Assembly (NCBI RefSeq): GCF_001648155.1
Contig: NZ_CP015199.1
Span: 620,001 to 684,000 of the forward strand
Direction of reading: 5' to 3'
DNA: 64,000 nucleotides
Source of the DNA: Chryseobacterium glaciei
GTDB taxonomy: Bacteria > Bacteroidota > Bacteroidia > Flavobacteriales > Weeksellaceae
A model generated the notes under the pieces. The model had not been told where the DNA came from. It did not search any database and saw only the letters and a program-made list of their open reading frames with translations. Positions within the stretch are counted from its first letter, which is position 1. Each line of letters opens with the position of its first letter. Positions 34,558 through 44,300 of this stretch are shown one piece after another. The translations under genes and the position numbers were made by a program.

Positions 34558-35922
34558 TTAGTCCTGTGTGTATTGAGACTCCCATTCGTTACCATCATCT
34601 CCTTTGTGTCCGTCTAATTTAATAACGAAACTTTTTGTAGGAAAATAAGGCGTCAAACGAATATCAAGCCATACTCTGTCTTTGTTTACTTTATCCTGCT
34701 CAAAACGCACGATTTTGAACTTCTCGATCAGTTTATCAGCACCTTTGATACCATCTAAGAATGTAACAATCTGTCTTCTCAGATCATCTTCATTTTTAGA
34801 ACTCCAGTTTTCGAAAGCTCTTCTGTTTAAGAAATCCAATAAAACTTTAGTTACATAATCGAAAACACGAACAACTGAATACGTCTGAAGTCCGATGTTA
34901 TCTCCTGTAAACAATGTTTTTGCAGAGAAAGCCATGATCTTACCGTATTCGTTAACCATAGGAACCAGTCCCATTTTTTCCAACTGAGAAATTTCACTTT
35001 TCTTCAATTCGAATTTTACAGCATCAACCTCGTTAATGTTACCATGCTTTTTACCGGCAGCAACCTGAGACATCAATGTTTTATGAATTTTTCCGGCTAA
35101 TGAAGTTGAAGGCGGAAGCTCTACGTTTTCCTCTTCACCTACTTCTTCAGCTCTTCCACGGCCAACAAGCCAGTTACACGTCATAATTACATTACTTCTG
35201 TGTAATTCGCCACCTGTAAGATTCGCAGAATGGAATAAATCTACCACATCATCCGGCTTATCAAGATTAGCAAAATCCGTAACCAACATTACTTTGTTTT
35301 CGTTACAAATCTTAGCCCATTTTTCGATCACTTTATTTGATCCTAAGTATCCCGGAATCGCCAAAATAGAATAGTTATCTCTAAGATCCAAACGGTCGTA
35401 GTAATTCTTAAATTCATCAGAAACCGCATCAATGAAAAGCGGATTATCAAGGTCTGAAACCTGCTCTAAAGTTGCATTAACGATACTTACGTTGTCAACT
35501 TTGTCAAGTTCGGTATTTTTGTAAAACTGAGCGACTGTTCTATAGCTTACTTCCAGCTGACGAACTGCGTCCAGCGTATTTTTTAAGTTTGTTTTTAAAC
35601 TCTGGTCTGCCTGCAATGCTTTCGTTTTGCAGGTATCAGCCATTTTATCAGCAGATTCGTTACCTTCTAAAAGATTAACCCAAAGATTAATTTTTTGAAG
35701 CAACTCTTTTCTTTCATCTGTCTTATTATTATCGGTAAGGAAAATTTCTTTCCTTGCTTTTCTTGTAGGGTTCATGTTGGCGATGCCATCCACAACTGAT
35801 TCAACAAATCCGAAACCTCCAATTTTATTGAGCTCGGCGATCGGGTTACCTTTCGGCTGACCTCCCTGTTGTTGCTGTTGACCTTGTTGCTGGTTTTCTG
35901 CCGCTTGTAATTTACTATCCAT
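34558..35922 (-). CDS. tssC: type VI secretion sheath large subunit TssC (DUF5458 type)
   Basis: 454 aa. Starts with a Gln/Gly-rich disordered stretch (residues 1-25), followed by the sheath domain: KINLWVNLLEGNESADKMAD, LDNPLFIDAVSDEFKNYYDRLDLRDNYSILAIPGYLGSNKVIE and the C-terminal DVWLDIRLTPYFPTKSFVIKL-like strand-rich end. This matches the Bacteroidota T6SS(iii) TssC family DUF5458. With TssB it forms the contractile sheath. Here the pair lies without the other T6SS genes (tssD, tssK, tssH, tssF and others), which must be elsewhere if the system works. Confidence 0.85.
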   Translation of the reverse strand: MDSKLQAAENQQQGQQQQQGGQPKGNPIAELNKIGGFGFVESVVDGIANMNPTRKARKEIFLTDNNKTDERKELLQKINLWVNLLEGNESADKMADTCKTKALQADQSLKTNLKNTLDAVRQLEVSYRTVAQFYKNTELDKVDNVSIVNATLEQVSDLDNPLFIDAVSDEFKNYYDRLDLRDNYSILAIPGYLGSNKVIEKWAKICNENKVMLVTDFANLDKPDDVVDLFHSANLTGGELHRSNVIMTCNWLVGRGRAEEVGEEENVELPPSTSLAGKIHKTLMSQVAAGKKHGNINEVDAVKFELKKSEISQLEKMGLVPMVNEYGKIMAFSAKTLFTGDNIGLQTYSVVRVFDYVTKVLLDFLNRRAFENWSSKNEDDLRRQIVTFLDGIKGADKLIEKFKIVRFEQDKVNKDRVWLDIRLTPYFPTKSFVIKLDGHKGDDGNEWESQYTQD

Positions 35923-35943
35923 GATTAATGTAAAGTCTTTAGA

Positions 35944-36390
35944 TTATTTTTCAAGTTCTTGTGCCACTTCTTTCAATACTTCCACAAACGCAGCTCTTGT
36001 CTGATCGTTTTCCAGCATATTACGCAGAATCTTATTAGTTTTCAGCTGGCGAACAATTTTGTTGTATTGCTCTTGCTCCATGCTAAGTTCTTGTAAGTAA
36101 TTTGATTTCTGAGTAAGATTTTTGGGAGTGAAGTCCGCAAGATTTTGAAAACGGAATTCCTCTTCTACCACACCACCGTCCTCTGTTTCGTGCTGTACAG
36201 ACACAGAAGGTTGGAAATGTTTGAAGACGTCGTCCACAGTCTTTAATCCTGTTACAATTTCAGGGACATAGGTTTCGTCGGTCGTAAGCTGACTCACAAT
36301 CAGTGACTTATTCTCTTGTATTTCCTGAATAGCTTCATTAGCGTCTACTTTTACCTCGTTTCCGCCAACACCATAATTAAACATTGCCAT
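35944..36390 (-). CDS. tssB: type VI secretion sheath small subunit TssB
   Basis: 148 aa from ATG 36390 (MAMFNYGVGGNEVKVDANEA), the usual start of T6SS(iii) TssB, preceded by an A/T-rich AATAATAATAAT leader. A longer in-frame start at 36492 would add 34 residues (beginning MLQFFFKFKHWIG); this looks less likely but cannot be excluded. The body has KTVDDVFKHFQPSVSVQHE and a helical C-terminus ENDQTRAAFVEVLKEVAQELEK. It lies 21 bases upstream of tssC, consistent with joint sheath expression. A -7-like TAACTTTA lies about 60 bases above the longer start, minus strand. Confidence 0.84.
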   Translation of the reverse strand: MAMFNYGVGGNEVKVDANEAIQEIQENKSLIVSQLTTDETYVPEIVTGLKTVDDVFKHFQPSVSVQHETEDGGVVEEEFRFQNLADFTPKNLTQKSNYLQELSMEQEQYNKIVRQLKTNKILRNMLENDQTRAAFVEVLKEVAQELEK

Positions 36391-36593
36391 ATTATTATTA
36401 TTTTGAGATTTTAGATTTTGGTGTGAATTGGTTTTATCATCATCAAATAACTTACCAATCCAATGCTTAAATTTAAAAAAAAACTGTAACATACAAAATT
36501 TTGTTAAGATTTTTCTTGAAATATTTAATATTACGTATTATTTATAACCTAAAGTTACGATTTTACGATGTCACTAAACTATGAAAAATAAAT

Positions 36594-36627
36594 AAAAAAA
36601 CGCATCATTTCTGATGCGTTTTTCTTT
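36594..36627. terminator. bidirectional terminator by M13 peptidase gene 1
   Basis: Stem AAAACGCATCA / TGATGCGTTTT with a TTTC loop, flanked by A and T runs. It sits 21 bases past the M13 peptidase stop. Confidence 0.82.
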
Positions 36628-36647
36628 TCTAACAATTTTTGGCTATG

Positions 36648-38744
36648 TTACCAAATTTTTATTCTGTCCTGAGGAGCTTTATACATTTTGTCTCCAGGCT
36701 TAATATCGAAAGCTTTTATGAAAGAATCCTGATTAACCAAAGGTCCGAATGCTCTGAAAACTCCAGGCGAGTGCGGATCTGTTTTAACCTGATTCGTCAT
36801 ATACTGATCTGTAGATTTTGTTCTCCAAACTGTTGCCCAGCTCATGAAGAATCTCTGATCTTGTGTAAATCCGCTGATTAATCCCGGATTTCCTTTGTCT
36901 TTAAGGTACATTTGAAGCGCATCGTAAGCAACTGCTACTCCACCCAAATCACCGATATTTTCTCCACTGGTGAATTTTCCGTTTACAAAACTTCCTTTTA
37001 CGGGTTCGTAAGCGCTGTATTGTGAAGCTAACTGACCTACTTTAGCATCAAAGTTTTTACGATCGGCATCTGTCCACCAATTATTAAGGTTTCCATCACC
37101 GTCGAAACGAGAACCGCTGTCATCAAATCCGTGAGAAATCTCATGACCGATAACCGCTCCAATTCCACCAAAATTTACCGCTGCGTCTGCATTAGGATTG
37201 TAGAAAGGTGGCTGAAGGATCGCTGCAGGGAAAACAATCTCGTTGTTTGAGCCATTGTAGTAAGCATTTACCGTCTGTGGAGTCATTCCCCATTCTGTTT
37301 TATCAACAGGTTTTCCTACTTTGTCTAAACTTTTCTGATATTGCCATTCAGACACATTTTGAAGATTAGAATATAAAGTTCCACTCACTTTTGGAGATTC
37401 TACTTTTAATAAACTATAATCTTTCCATTTGTCAGGATAAGCGATTTTTACTGTGAATTTTGATAATTTTTCCTGAGCTTTTACTTTTGTTTCAGGAGAC
37501 ATCCAATCCATATCATTGATATGCGTTTTGAATGATTTTAAAATATATTGAATATATGTCTCCATCTGAGCTTTTGCTTCCGGAGTGAAGTATTTTTCAA
37601 CATATAATTTACCAAAAGCTTCTCCAAGAACGCCATTTACAAGAGTCAATCCTCTTTTATTCATCGGACGTTGCTCTTTTTGGCCTTGAAGATATTTTGA
37701 ATAGAAATCAAATCTGATCTGCTCTAAATTTTCATCTAAATTGGAAGCATTTCCATTCACTAAATGATATTTCAGATAATCTTTCAATAACGGAAGGTTT
37801 TTCTGCGTGATGAACTGATCCATATTTTGGTAATATTTCAATTCACCAACGATTACTTTATCGGTTTTTACTCCTGCATCCGTTAAATATTTTGCAAGAT
37901 TTACATTTTTAACCAACCCAGATAATTCAGATACATTTTTAGGGTTGTATCTTAAATTGGCATCTCTGTTTTGCTCAAGAGTCAATAAATAATTGGCCAG
38001 TTGTTTTTCGAAATCAACTACATTTTTTGCAGCTGCATCAGAATTTTTATATCCCAAAACTCCGAATAATTTCCCAACATACGTTTGATATTCAGCTAAT
38101 GTTTTCGTGTTGGCTTCGTTTACTTTTTGATAGTAATCTCTTCCTAAACCAAGATCCGGACCGCCAAGATATACCGCATTCATAACAGAATTCTTCATAT
38201 CTGCGCCTACTCTCCATCCGTAGAAAGAATTGTCGCCTAATTTTGTAGCATCCAACAAATATTTCTGAAGATCATTGACGTTTTTAATAGCATCAATTTT
38301 TGCTAAATCTCCTTTGATTGGAGCCAGACCGTCAGCATTTCTTTTCGCTGTATCCATGAAAGATGCATACAGATTCTGGATCTTTTGACCCTCTGAACCT
38401 GTTTCATACTTTTCAGATAAAATTTTGTTTAAAATATCCAAAGAAGCATCATCTACATTTTCTCTCAATGCATTGAAAGATCCCCAGCTCGCTTTATCAG
38501 AAGGAATTTGAGTAGTTTTCACCCAATTTCCGTTAACATAGCTAAAAAAATCATCCTGTGGACGCACACTTTTATCCATATAAGATAAGTTGATCCCCTC
38601 TTCTTTTGCTTCTTTCTTCACAGGTTCTACAGCAACCACTTTAGGCTCTGTTTTTGTACTTGTTTCGGCAGTTTTTGTCGCACCACACGAATTTAAAAAT
38701 ACGATACCCGAAAGAGCAAGTATCCCAATATTTAGCTTTTTCAT
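36648..38744 (-). CDS. M13-family metallopeptidase, lipoprotein (PepO-like 1)
   Basis: 698 aa. Neprilysin/PepO family zinc endopeptidase. It has a lipobox near VFLNSC (Cys about residue 20), followed by an 'MDKSVRPQDDFFSYVNGNWVKTTQIPSDKASWGSF'-type start (split here) typical of the family, and the zinc site GHEISHGFDD (HExxH), with ENIGDLGGVAVAY providing the third ligand Glu. The C-terminal PQDRIKIW ends in the usual Trp. It cleaves short peptides in the periplasm or at the outer-membrane surface. A close paralogue follows at 39167; the two arose by tandem duplication. Terminators separate them. Confidence 0.93.
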   Translation of the reverse strand: MKKLNIGILALSGIVFLNSCGATKTAETSTKTEPKVVAVEPVKKEAKEEGINLSYMDKSVRPQDDFFSYVNGNWVKTTQIPSDKASWGSFNALRENVDDASLDILNKILSEKYETGSEGQKIQNLYASFMDTAKRNADGLAPIKGDLAKIDAIKNVNDLQKYLLDATKLGDNSFYGWRVGADMKNSVMNAVYLGGPDLGLGRDYYQKVNEANTKTLAEYQTYVGKLFGVLGYKNSDAAAKNVVDFEKQLANYLLTLEQNRDANLRYNPKNVSELSGLVKNVNLAKYLTDAGVKTDKVIVGELKYYQNMDQFITQKNLPLLKDYLKYHLVNGNASNLDENLEQIRFDFYSKYLQGQKEQRPMNKRGLTLVNGVLGEAFGKLYVEKYFTPEAKAQMETYIQYILKSFKTHINDMDWMSPETKVKAQEKLSKFTVKIAYPDKWKDYSLLKVESPKVSGTLYSNLQNVSEWQYQKSLDKVGKPVDKTEWGMTPQTVNAYYNGSNNEIVFPAAILQPPFYNPNADAAVNFGGIGAVIGHEISHGFDDSGSRFDGDGNLNNWWTDADRKNFDAKVGQLASQYSAYEPVKGSFVNGKFTSGENIGDLGGVAVAYDALQMYLKDKGNPGLISGFTQDQRFFMSWATVWRTKSTDQYMTNQVKTDPHSPGVFRAFGPLVNQDSFIKAFDIKPGDKMYKAPQDRIKIW

Positions 38745-38880
38745 TAAAGATAATTTTTGATTTTACACAAACTTACCAAATATACGAATTTATGTTATAA
38801 ATAATAAGTCATAATTGATAAATGATCTTGAGTTACTAGTCATATGTTATGATTATGAGTGAAAAAAAGTGTATTTAAAT

Positions 38881-38950
38881 TTAAGTTTTGGCTAAAGCCT
38901 TTTTTGAAATTTTTGAAGTTAAAAACGGGCTAAAGCCCGTTCCTATTGAT
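38881..38950 (+). repeat. GGCTAAAGCC hairpin repeat, copy 3
   Basis: TTTTGGCTAAAGCC, a spacer, CGGGCTAAAGCCCG and TTCCTATTGAT. It lies between two minus-strand peptidase genes, in the same orientation as the other copies. Confidence 0.8.
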
Positions 38951-39010
38951 GTCATCCTTCAACTCCGCTCAGGATAACATCGCTAATACTTACTTTTTAA
39001 ATAACAGACC

Positions 39011-39110
39011 GAAACCCTAGCCCCGATTGGCGCGGCATCCTTTTTGGTTGCGGCGGAGCGAAGCGGAGCCGTAACCAAAAAGATATAGCAGAAAGCGGGA
39101 TAAAGCTCCT
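39011..39110 (+). repeat. CCCTAGCCC element, copy 1
   Basis: ACCCTAGCCCCGATTGG, then GGCATCC and TTTTTGGTT, a G/C-rich inverted segment (GGTTGCGGC...GCCGTAACC) and GCAGAAAGCGGGATAAAGCT. A shorter relative lies at 62788-62866. The 422-base gap 38745-39166 also holds copy 3 of the hairpin repeat and no gene. Confidence 0.75.
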
Positions 39111-39121
39111 TAAAAACAAAA

Positions 39122-39145
39122 AAACCGCTCATTTCTGAACGGTTT
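39122..39145 (-). terminator. terminator of M13 peptidase gene 2
   Basis: Stem AAACCG-TCA / TGA-CGGTTT with one mismatch and a four-base loop, with a T run on the minus strand. Confidence 0.75.
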
Positions 39146-39166
39146 GTAATATTATTTATCTGATTA

Positions 39167-41239
39167 TTACCAGATTTTGATTCTGTCTGCAGGAGCTTTG
39201 TATAATTTGTCTCCAGCTTTTACATCAAATGCTTTGTAGAATGCATCAACATTGATAAGTGGTCCAAAACTTCTGAAATATCCAGGAGAGTGAGGGTCTG
39301 TTTTCACTTGGTTAACCATGTATTTCTCACTTGATAAAGTTCTCCAAACGGTTGCCCAGCTTAGGAAGAATCTTTGATCTTGTGTAAATCCGCTGATTGA
39401 TCCAGGGTTTCCTTTATCCTTCAGATACATTTGTAATGCATCGTAAGCGATGTTTACTCCACCTAAGTCAGCGATGTTTTCACCGTTTGTGAAAGTTCCG
39501 TTAACGAAAGTTCCTTTTACAGGCTCATACTTGTCATATTGAGAAGCAAGAGCTTTAGTCGCTTTTTCGAAGTTAGCTTTGTCTTCAGGAGTCCACCAAT
39601 CTACTAAGTTACCATCTGCATCAAATTGTGCACCTGAATCATCAAATCCGTGGCTCATTTCGTGACCGATAACTGCACCAATTCCACCGAAATTAACAGC
39701 AGCATCAGCTTGTGGGTTGAAGAATGGAGGTTGAAGAATAGCTGCAGGGAATACGATTTCGTTGTTTACCGGATTGTAGTAAGCATTTACAGTCTGTGGC
39801 GTCATTCCCCATTCTGTTTTGTCTACAGCTTTTCCTATTTTAGCTAAATCTTTATTGTACTGCCATTCTGAAAGGTTCTGAAGGTTTGAATATAAATTTC
39901 CACCTTTAGATTCAGGAACGATTTCTAATTTAGAATAATCTTTCCATTTGTCAGGATAAGCAACTTTTACTGTAAACTTATTCAATTTCTCTGTTGCTTT
40001 AACCTTCGTTGTAGCAGACATCCAAGCTAAGTTGTTGATGTGAACTGCAAAACTTTTCTTTAAATAATCGATCAATTCAACCATCTGAGCTTTAGCTTCA
40101 GCAGGGAAATATTTCTCAACATATAATTTACCGAAAGCTTCACCCAGAGAACCATTGATTAACTCATATCCTCTTTTGTTAAGTGCTCTTTGCTCTTGTT
40201 GACCTCTTAAATATTTACCGTAGAAAGCAAATTTCATGTTTCCAAGGTTTTCGCTAAGGTAAGAAGCACTTCCGTGGATCATGTGGAACTTCAAATAATC
40301 CTTGATTACAGGAAGATTTTTAGCATTCACCAATTGATCAAAGTTTTTGTAATATCCGATTTCTCCGATGATTACTTTATCTGTAGTTACTCCAACTTTT
40401 TTAAGGTAAGCAGGAATATCAACCCCTTTTACCAATGTTGAAAGCTCAGCCATTGTTCGTGGGTTGTACTGAAGCGTGTTATCACGGCTCTGCTCGTTCG
40501 TTAAATATGTTTTTGCAATGCTCTTTTCGTAATCAACGATTCCTTTTGCAGCAGCATCAGCATTTTTATATCCTAATTCTTTCAACATAGAAGCTACATA
40601 TTTCTGATATTCAGCAATAGCTTCTGTGTTTTTTTCGTTTACTTTCTGGTAATAATCTCTTCCTAATCCTAAAGAAGCGTCTCCTAAGTAAACAGCGTTC
40701 ATTTTAGAATCTTTCAAATCTGCATCAACTCCCCAACCGTACAACGTATTTTCTCCGTCTTTCGTTACAGAAATAAAGTAGTTTTGAAGGTCTGCAAGAT
40801 TTTTAATTGCATCAATTTTGTTGATGTTTTCCTGGATAGGCTTAATTCCGTCTGCATTTCTCTTCTCCATGTTCATGTACGTTGCGTACAAATCCTGGAT
40901 TTTTTTACCTTCGCTTCCGTCAGCAAATTTGTCCTTTAAAAGAGAGTTCAGGATCGTCATTGAGTGATTATCAGTATCATCAGCCAATTTGTTGAAACTA
41001 CCCCAAGTCGGTTTGTCAGAAGGGATCTTGGCAGTTTTCATCCAAGTTCCACTTACGTAGTTATAGAAATCGTCTTGTGGACGTACAGATTTATCCATCA
41101 AACTAAGGTCTAAACCTTTGTCTGATCCTCCTTTTTCAGTAAGTGCCATTGCTGCTTTATTTGATTTAGACTGAGCCGTCACTGTATTTAGTGAGCAGAC
41201 TCCTGCTAATAGAAACAAAGAAAGTGTTAATTTTTTCAT
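39167..41239 (-). CDS. M13-family metallopeptidase, secreted (PepO-like 2)
   Basis: 690 aa, closely similar to the peptidase at 36648. It has a cleavable signal peptide (MKKLTLSLFLLAGVCSLNTV, ending near VTAQ) instead of the lipobox of its paralogue, so it is probably periplasmic and soluble or exported. The zinc site is GHEMSHGFDD; the third-ligand motif is ENIADLGGVNIAY. Ends with PADRIKIW. The two copies differ in membrane anchoring and in the loops around residues 300-330, which suggests divided roles. Confidence 0.93.
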   Translation of the reverse strand: MKKLTLSLFLLAGVCSLNTVTAQSKSNKAAMALTEKGGSDKGLDLSLMDKSVRPQDDFYNYVSGTWMKTAKIPSDKPTWGSFNKLADDTDNHSMTILNSLLKDKFADGSEGKKIQDLYATYMNMEKRNADGIKPIQENINKIDAIKNLADLQNYFISVTKDGENTLYGWGVDADLKDSKMNAVYLGDASLGLGRDYYQKVNEKNTEAIAEYQKYVASMLKELGYKNADAAAKGIVDYEKSIAKTYLTNEQSRDNTLQYNPRTMAELSTLVKGVDIPAYLKKVGVTTDKVIIGEIGYYKNFDQLVNAKNLPVIKDYLKFHMIHGSASYLSENLGNMKFAFYGKYLRGQQEQRALNKRGYELINGSLGEAFGKLYVEKYFPAEAKAQMVELIDYLKKSFAVHINNLAWMSATTKVKATEKLNKFTVKVAYPDKWKDYSKLEIVPESKGGNLYSNLQNLSEWQYNKDLAKIGKAVDKTEWGMTPQTVNAYYNPVNNEIVFPAAILQPPFFNPQADAAVNFGGIGAVIGHEMSHGFDDSGAQFDADGNLVDWWTPEDKANFEKATKALASQYDKYEPVKGTFVNGTFTNGENIADLGGVNIAYDALQMYLKDKGNPGSISGFTQDQRFFLSWATVWRTLSSEKYMVNQVKTDPHSPGYFRSFGPLINVDAFYKAFDVKAGDKLYKAPADRIKIW

Positions 41240-41314
41240 TATGATAACAATTTATACAATATGTATGTTCTTTTAATTATTTGTTACTTTTATTTGAACA
41301 AATTTAAAAAAATA

Positions 41315-44300
41315 TCATGAAGTTGTAATTTCTTTAACGTTCCCTGTTCTCTTTAGAAAGCCCCAAGACTGCATTTCGCCTTTCAAAGCTCTTCTCAAAC
41401 TTCTGAATAACACAATATACATCAGCCATCTGTACCCGAATCTTTGCGGAATAACATACAGTAAATTCACCAATTTCTCTCTCTGCATCATAAAAGCAAT
41501 TATTGCCAATGACGCGTCTACCAAAAGAAACAGTAAATAATAACTGAATATTTTTTCTCCATTACCCGATAAAATTCCAAAAAACATAATGACATCGGCA
41601 AACGGCGAGAAAAACGGAATAATATATTGAAACAATAAAATATTCGGCATTGCCCAAAGTCCTAAACCTTTATATTTCGGGTTTAAAAATGTTTGTCTCT
41701 GTTTCCAGAACATCTGCATAATTCCGTAGGTCCAGCGAAAACGTTGTTTTAAAAACTGACTCACTGTTTCCGGAGCTTCCGTTATAGCAACTGCTCTGTT
41801 TTCATTCGCAACGGTGTAGCCTTCTCTTAAAATTTTCACTGTTATGTCGCAGTCTTCCGCCAAAGTATCTGACGAATATCCTCCAACTTCATGAATCACT
41901 TCTTTTTTAAACGCTCCGATCGCTCCAGGAATTACGGTAATTGCATTAATATTAGCGTACGCCAATCGATCAAAATTCTGACTGGTCGTGTATTCTATAG
42001 CCTGCCATTTTGTTAACCAGTTCACCTGATTTCCCACTTTCACATTTCCGGCTACCGCAGCAATTTTCTCTTCTGGGGCTGCATTTAAAAATCTTGCGAT
42101 AAGATGTTTCACAGCGTCTTGTTCCAGTTTTGTATCCGCATCAATACAGACAACATATTCAGCATCGGTTTTAGAAATTCCAAAATTTAAAGCGGTTGCT
42201 TTTCCGCCATTAGACTTGCTGAATATTTTTAATTTTGGATGATTTAAAAACTCTGAATTTGCTTTTTCATACGTCATATCTTTACTTCCATCATCCACCA
42301 TGATGATATCAAAATTGGGATAGGTTTGCTTTAATAAATTTTTTAATGATGAAACAATATTCACCTCTTCATTATAAGCAGGAACGATAATCGAAACTTT
42401 TGGATAAGAATCCAACACAGGGAAACTGCCTAGTTTTTTCTCTTTTTTTCGTTCTTTAATTGCCCAATATGCCATCAATAATAATCTGATCAATCCTAAT
42501 CCTATGAAAATAGTGAAAAGTGCTACCAGAAAATGACTGATTCCATAAATCACAGTTGCCAACACTAAGTTAAGTTGCATTACGTAATATGATCTCGTTT
42601 TAGGAACTTCAGGCATCAATTCGTTTTTACTTTTATGTAAAATACTTGAAAGATTGGTAAAATGATATCCTTGTTTTTGAAGCATCGGAATCAAAATTTT
42701 AAGTGCTTTAATTGTTTCTTCTCTTGTATCTCCGCCTGCATCGTGAAGCAGAATGATATTTCCTCTCTCCTGTTTGATTCCTGCCAAGACACGTTGTACG
42801 ATTTGATCTGCTTTTATTCCGGGTTGCCAATCTTCCGGATCTATACTTTCTCCGATATCCAAATAATTCTGTTGTCTTGCCAACGCCACAGGAATGATCT
42901 CCTCAGAAGTCGTCGGCTCTGAATCGGCATTATAAGGCGCTCTGAATAAAATTGTGCTGTGTCCTGTGATACATTCTATCAATAATCTTGTCAGTTTTAA
43001 TTCCAACAAGGCTCTTTGAGGGCTTACTTTTGCAACGTTCTCGTGCGTAAAAGTGTGATTTCCGATCTCGTGACCTTCTCTGTAAATTCTTTTTACAAGC
43101 GGAAGATTTCTTTCTGCATTTAATCCTATTAAAAAGAAAGCTGCGGGAACATGGTATTTTGATAAAATATCTAAAACCTGTGGTGTATAAGTTTCATCGG
43201 GGCCGTCGTCAAAGGTCAGAACAAGCTCTTTCTGCGGTGCGCTTCCATATTTTTTAACCTCGTAAGAACTTGGATAAGTCACATAATTTTCATCGGTAAT
43301 GATCTTTTCTTTGGGATCTACTTCCAATGAAATTTTGCCGTCATGTGGTGTATTTAAAACATCCAGAACTTCACCGTCACCGATATAATCGACCATGGTT
43401 TGTCCTTTCACATTTTCCAGTGTTTTAAAGTTAAACTTTTGCATTCCTGCTAAAGTCAGATCTTTATCATAGAAATTCCAAATTCTGCTATCTTCACTTC
43501 CCAATCTCCAGATTGCGGTTCCGGCCAGCGGATATTCAGAAGAAAAACGCATCGTATTGAAAATAGAAGTCGCATCGTTAAAAAATACGGTATGTACGTT
43601 TTTATTAGAGTCAGTATAAGAATAATTTAGGTTAAAAGTATCATCATTAAAATTGATATAAGACTTGCTGGCATGCGCCTTTGTGATCGCCTGCATGTAA
43701 GTAACGGAAGTGTTGTCGTCTTTGTTGGTACTCCAGTCATATCCATAAGCTCCAAGCCCTAAAATAACTTTATTAGGTGTTGTTTTCTTTAAAATTTTAC
43801 CGGTTTGTGCTTCTATCCATTTTTGAGAAGAAATAGGTCCGGCATCACTGTCAGAAGAGTATTCATCATAAGCCATCAAGACGAAATAATCTACGTAAGG
43901 ATTTAGCTTTTCGATGTTATAATCATCATTATCCGTCATCACATCCATTGCGACCAACAGATTATTCTGCTTGAACGTCAATGAAAGTTCCTGCATAAAA
44001 TCAATAAGAAACTCATCAGAATCCAAATTCATATCTTCAAAGTCAATATTGATTCCTTTAAAGTGAAACTTAACGCATTGTTGCGCAAGTTTTTGAATAA
44101 GTTTAGTTCTAAGTTGTGGACTTTTCAGGACTTTTCCCAATCCTTCGGAGCGGAATTCACGATCAGAGTTATTACTTAAGATCGGCATGGCTGCAACACC
44201 TGTTCTTTTAATGATTTTGTAACCTTCTGGATCTACATTCGTTTTTAGATCTCCCGTTTTAGGATTTAGGAAAAACCATTCCGGAAAAACTAGATTGATG

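Noticed and set aside
36391..36492. N-terminal extension of TssB by 34 residues
   Set aside because: Family members start with MAxFNYGVGG; the extension is weakly supported, though not impossible.
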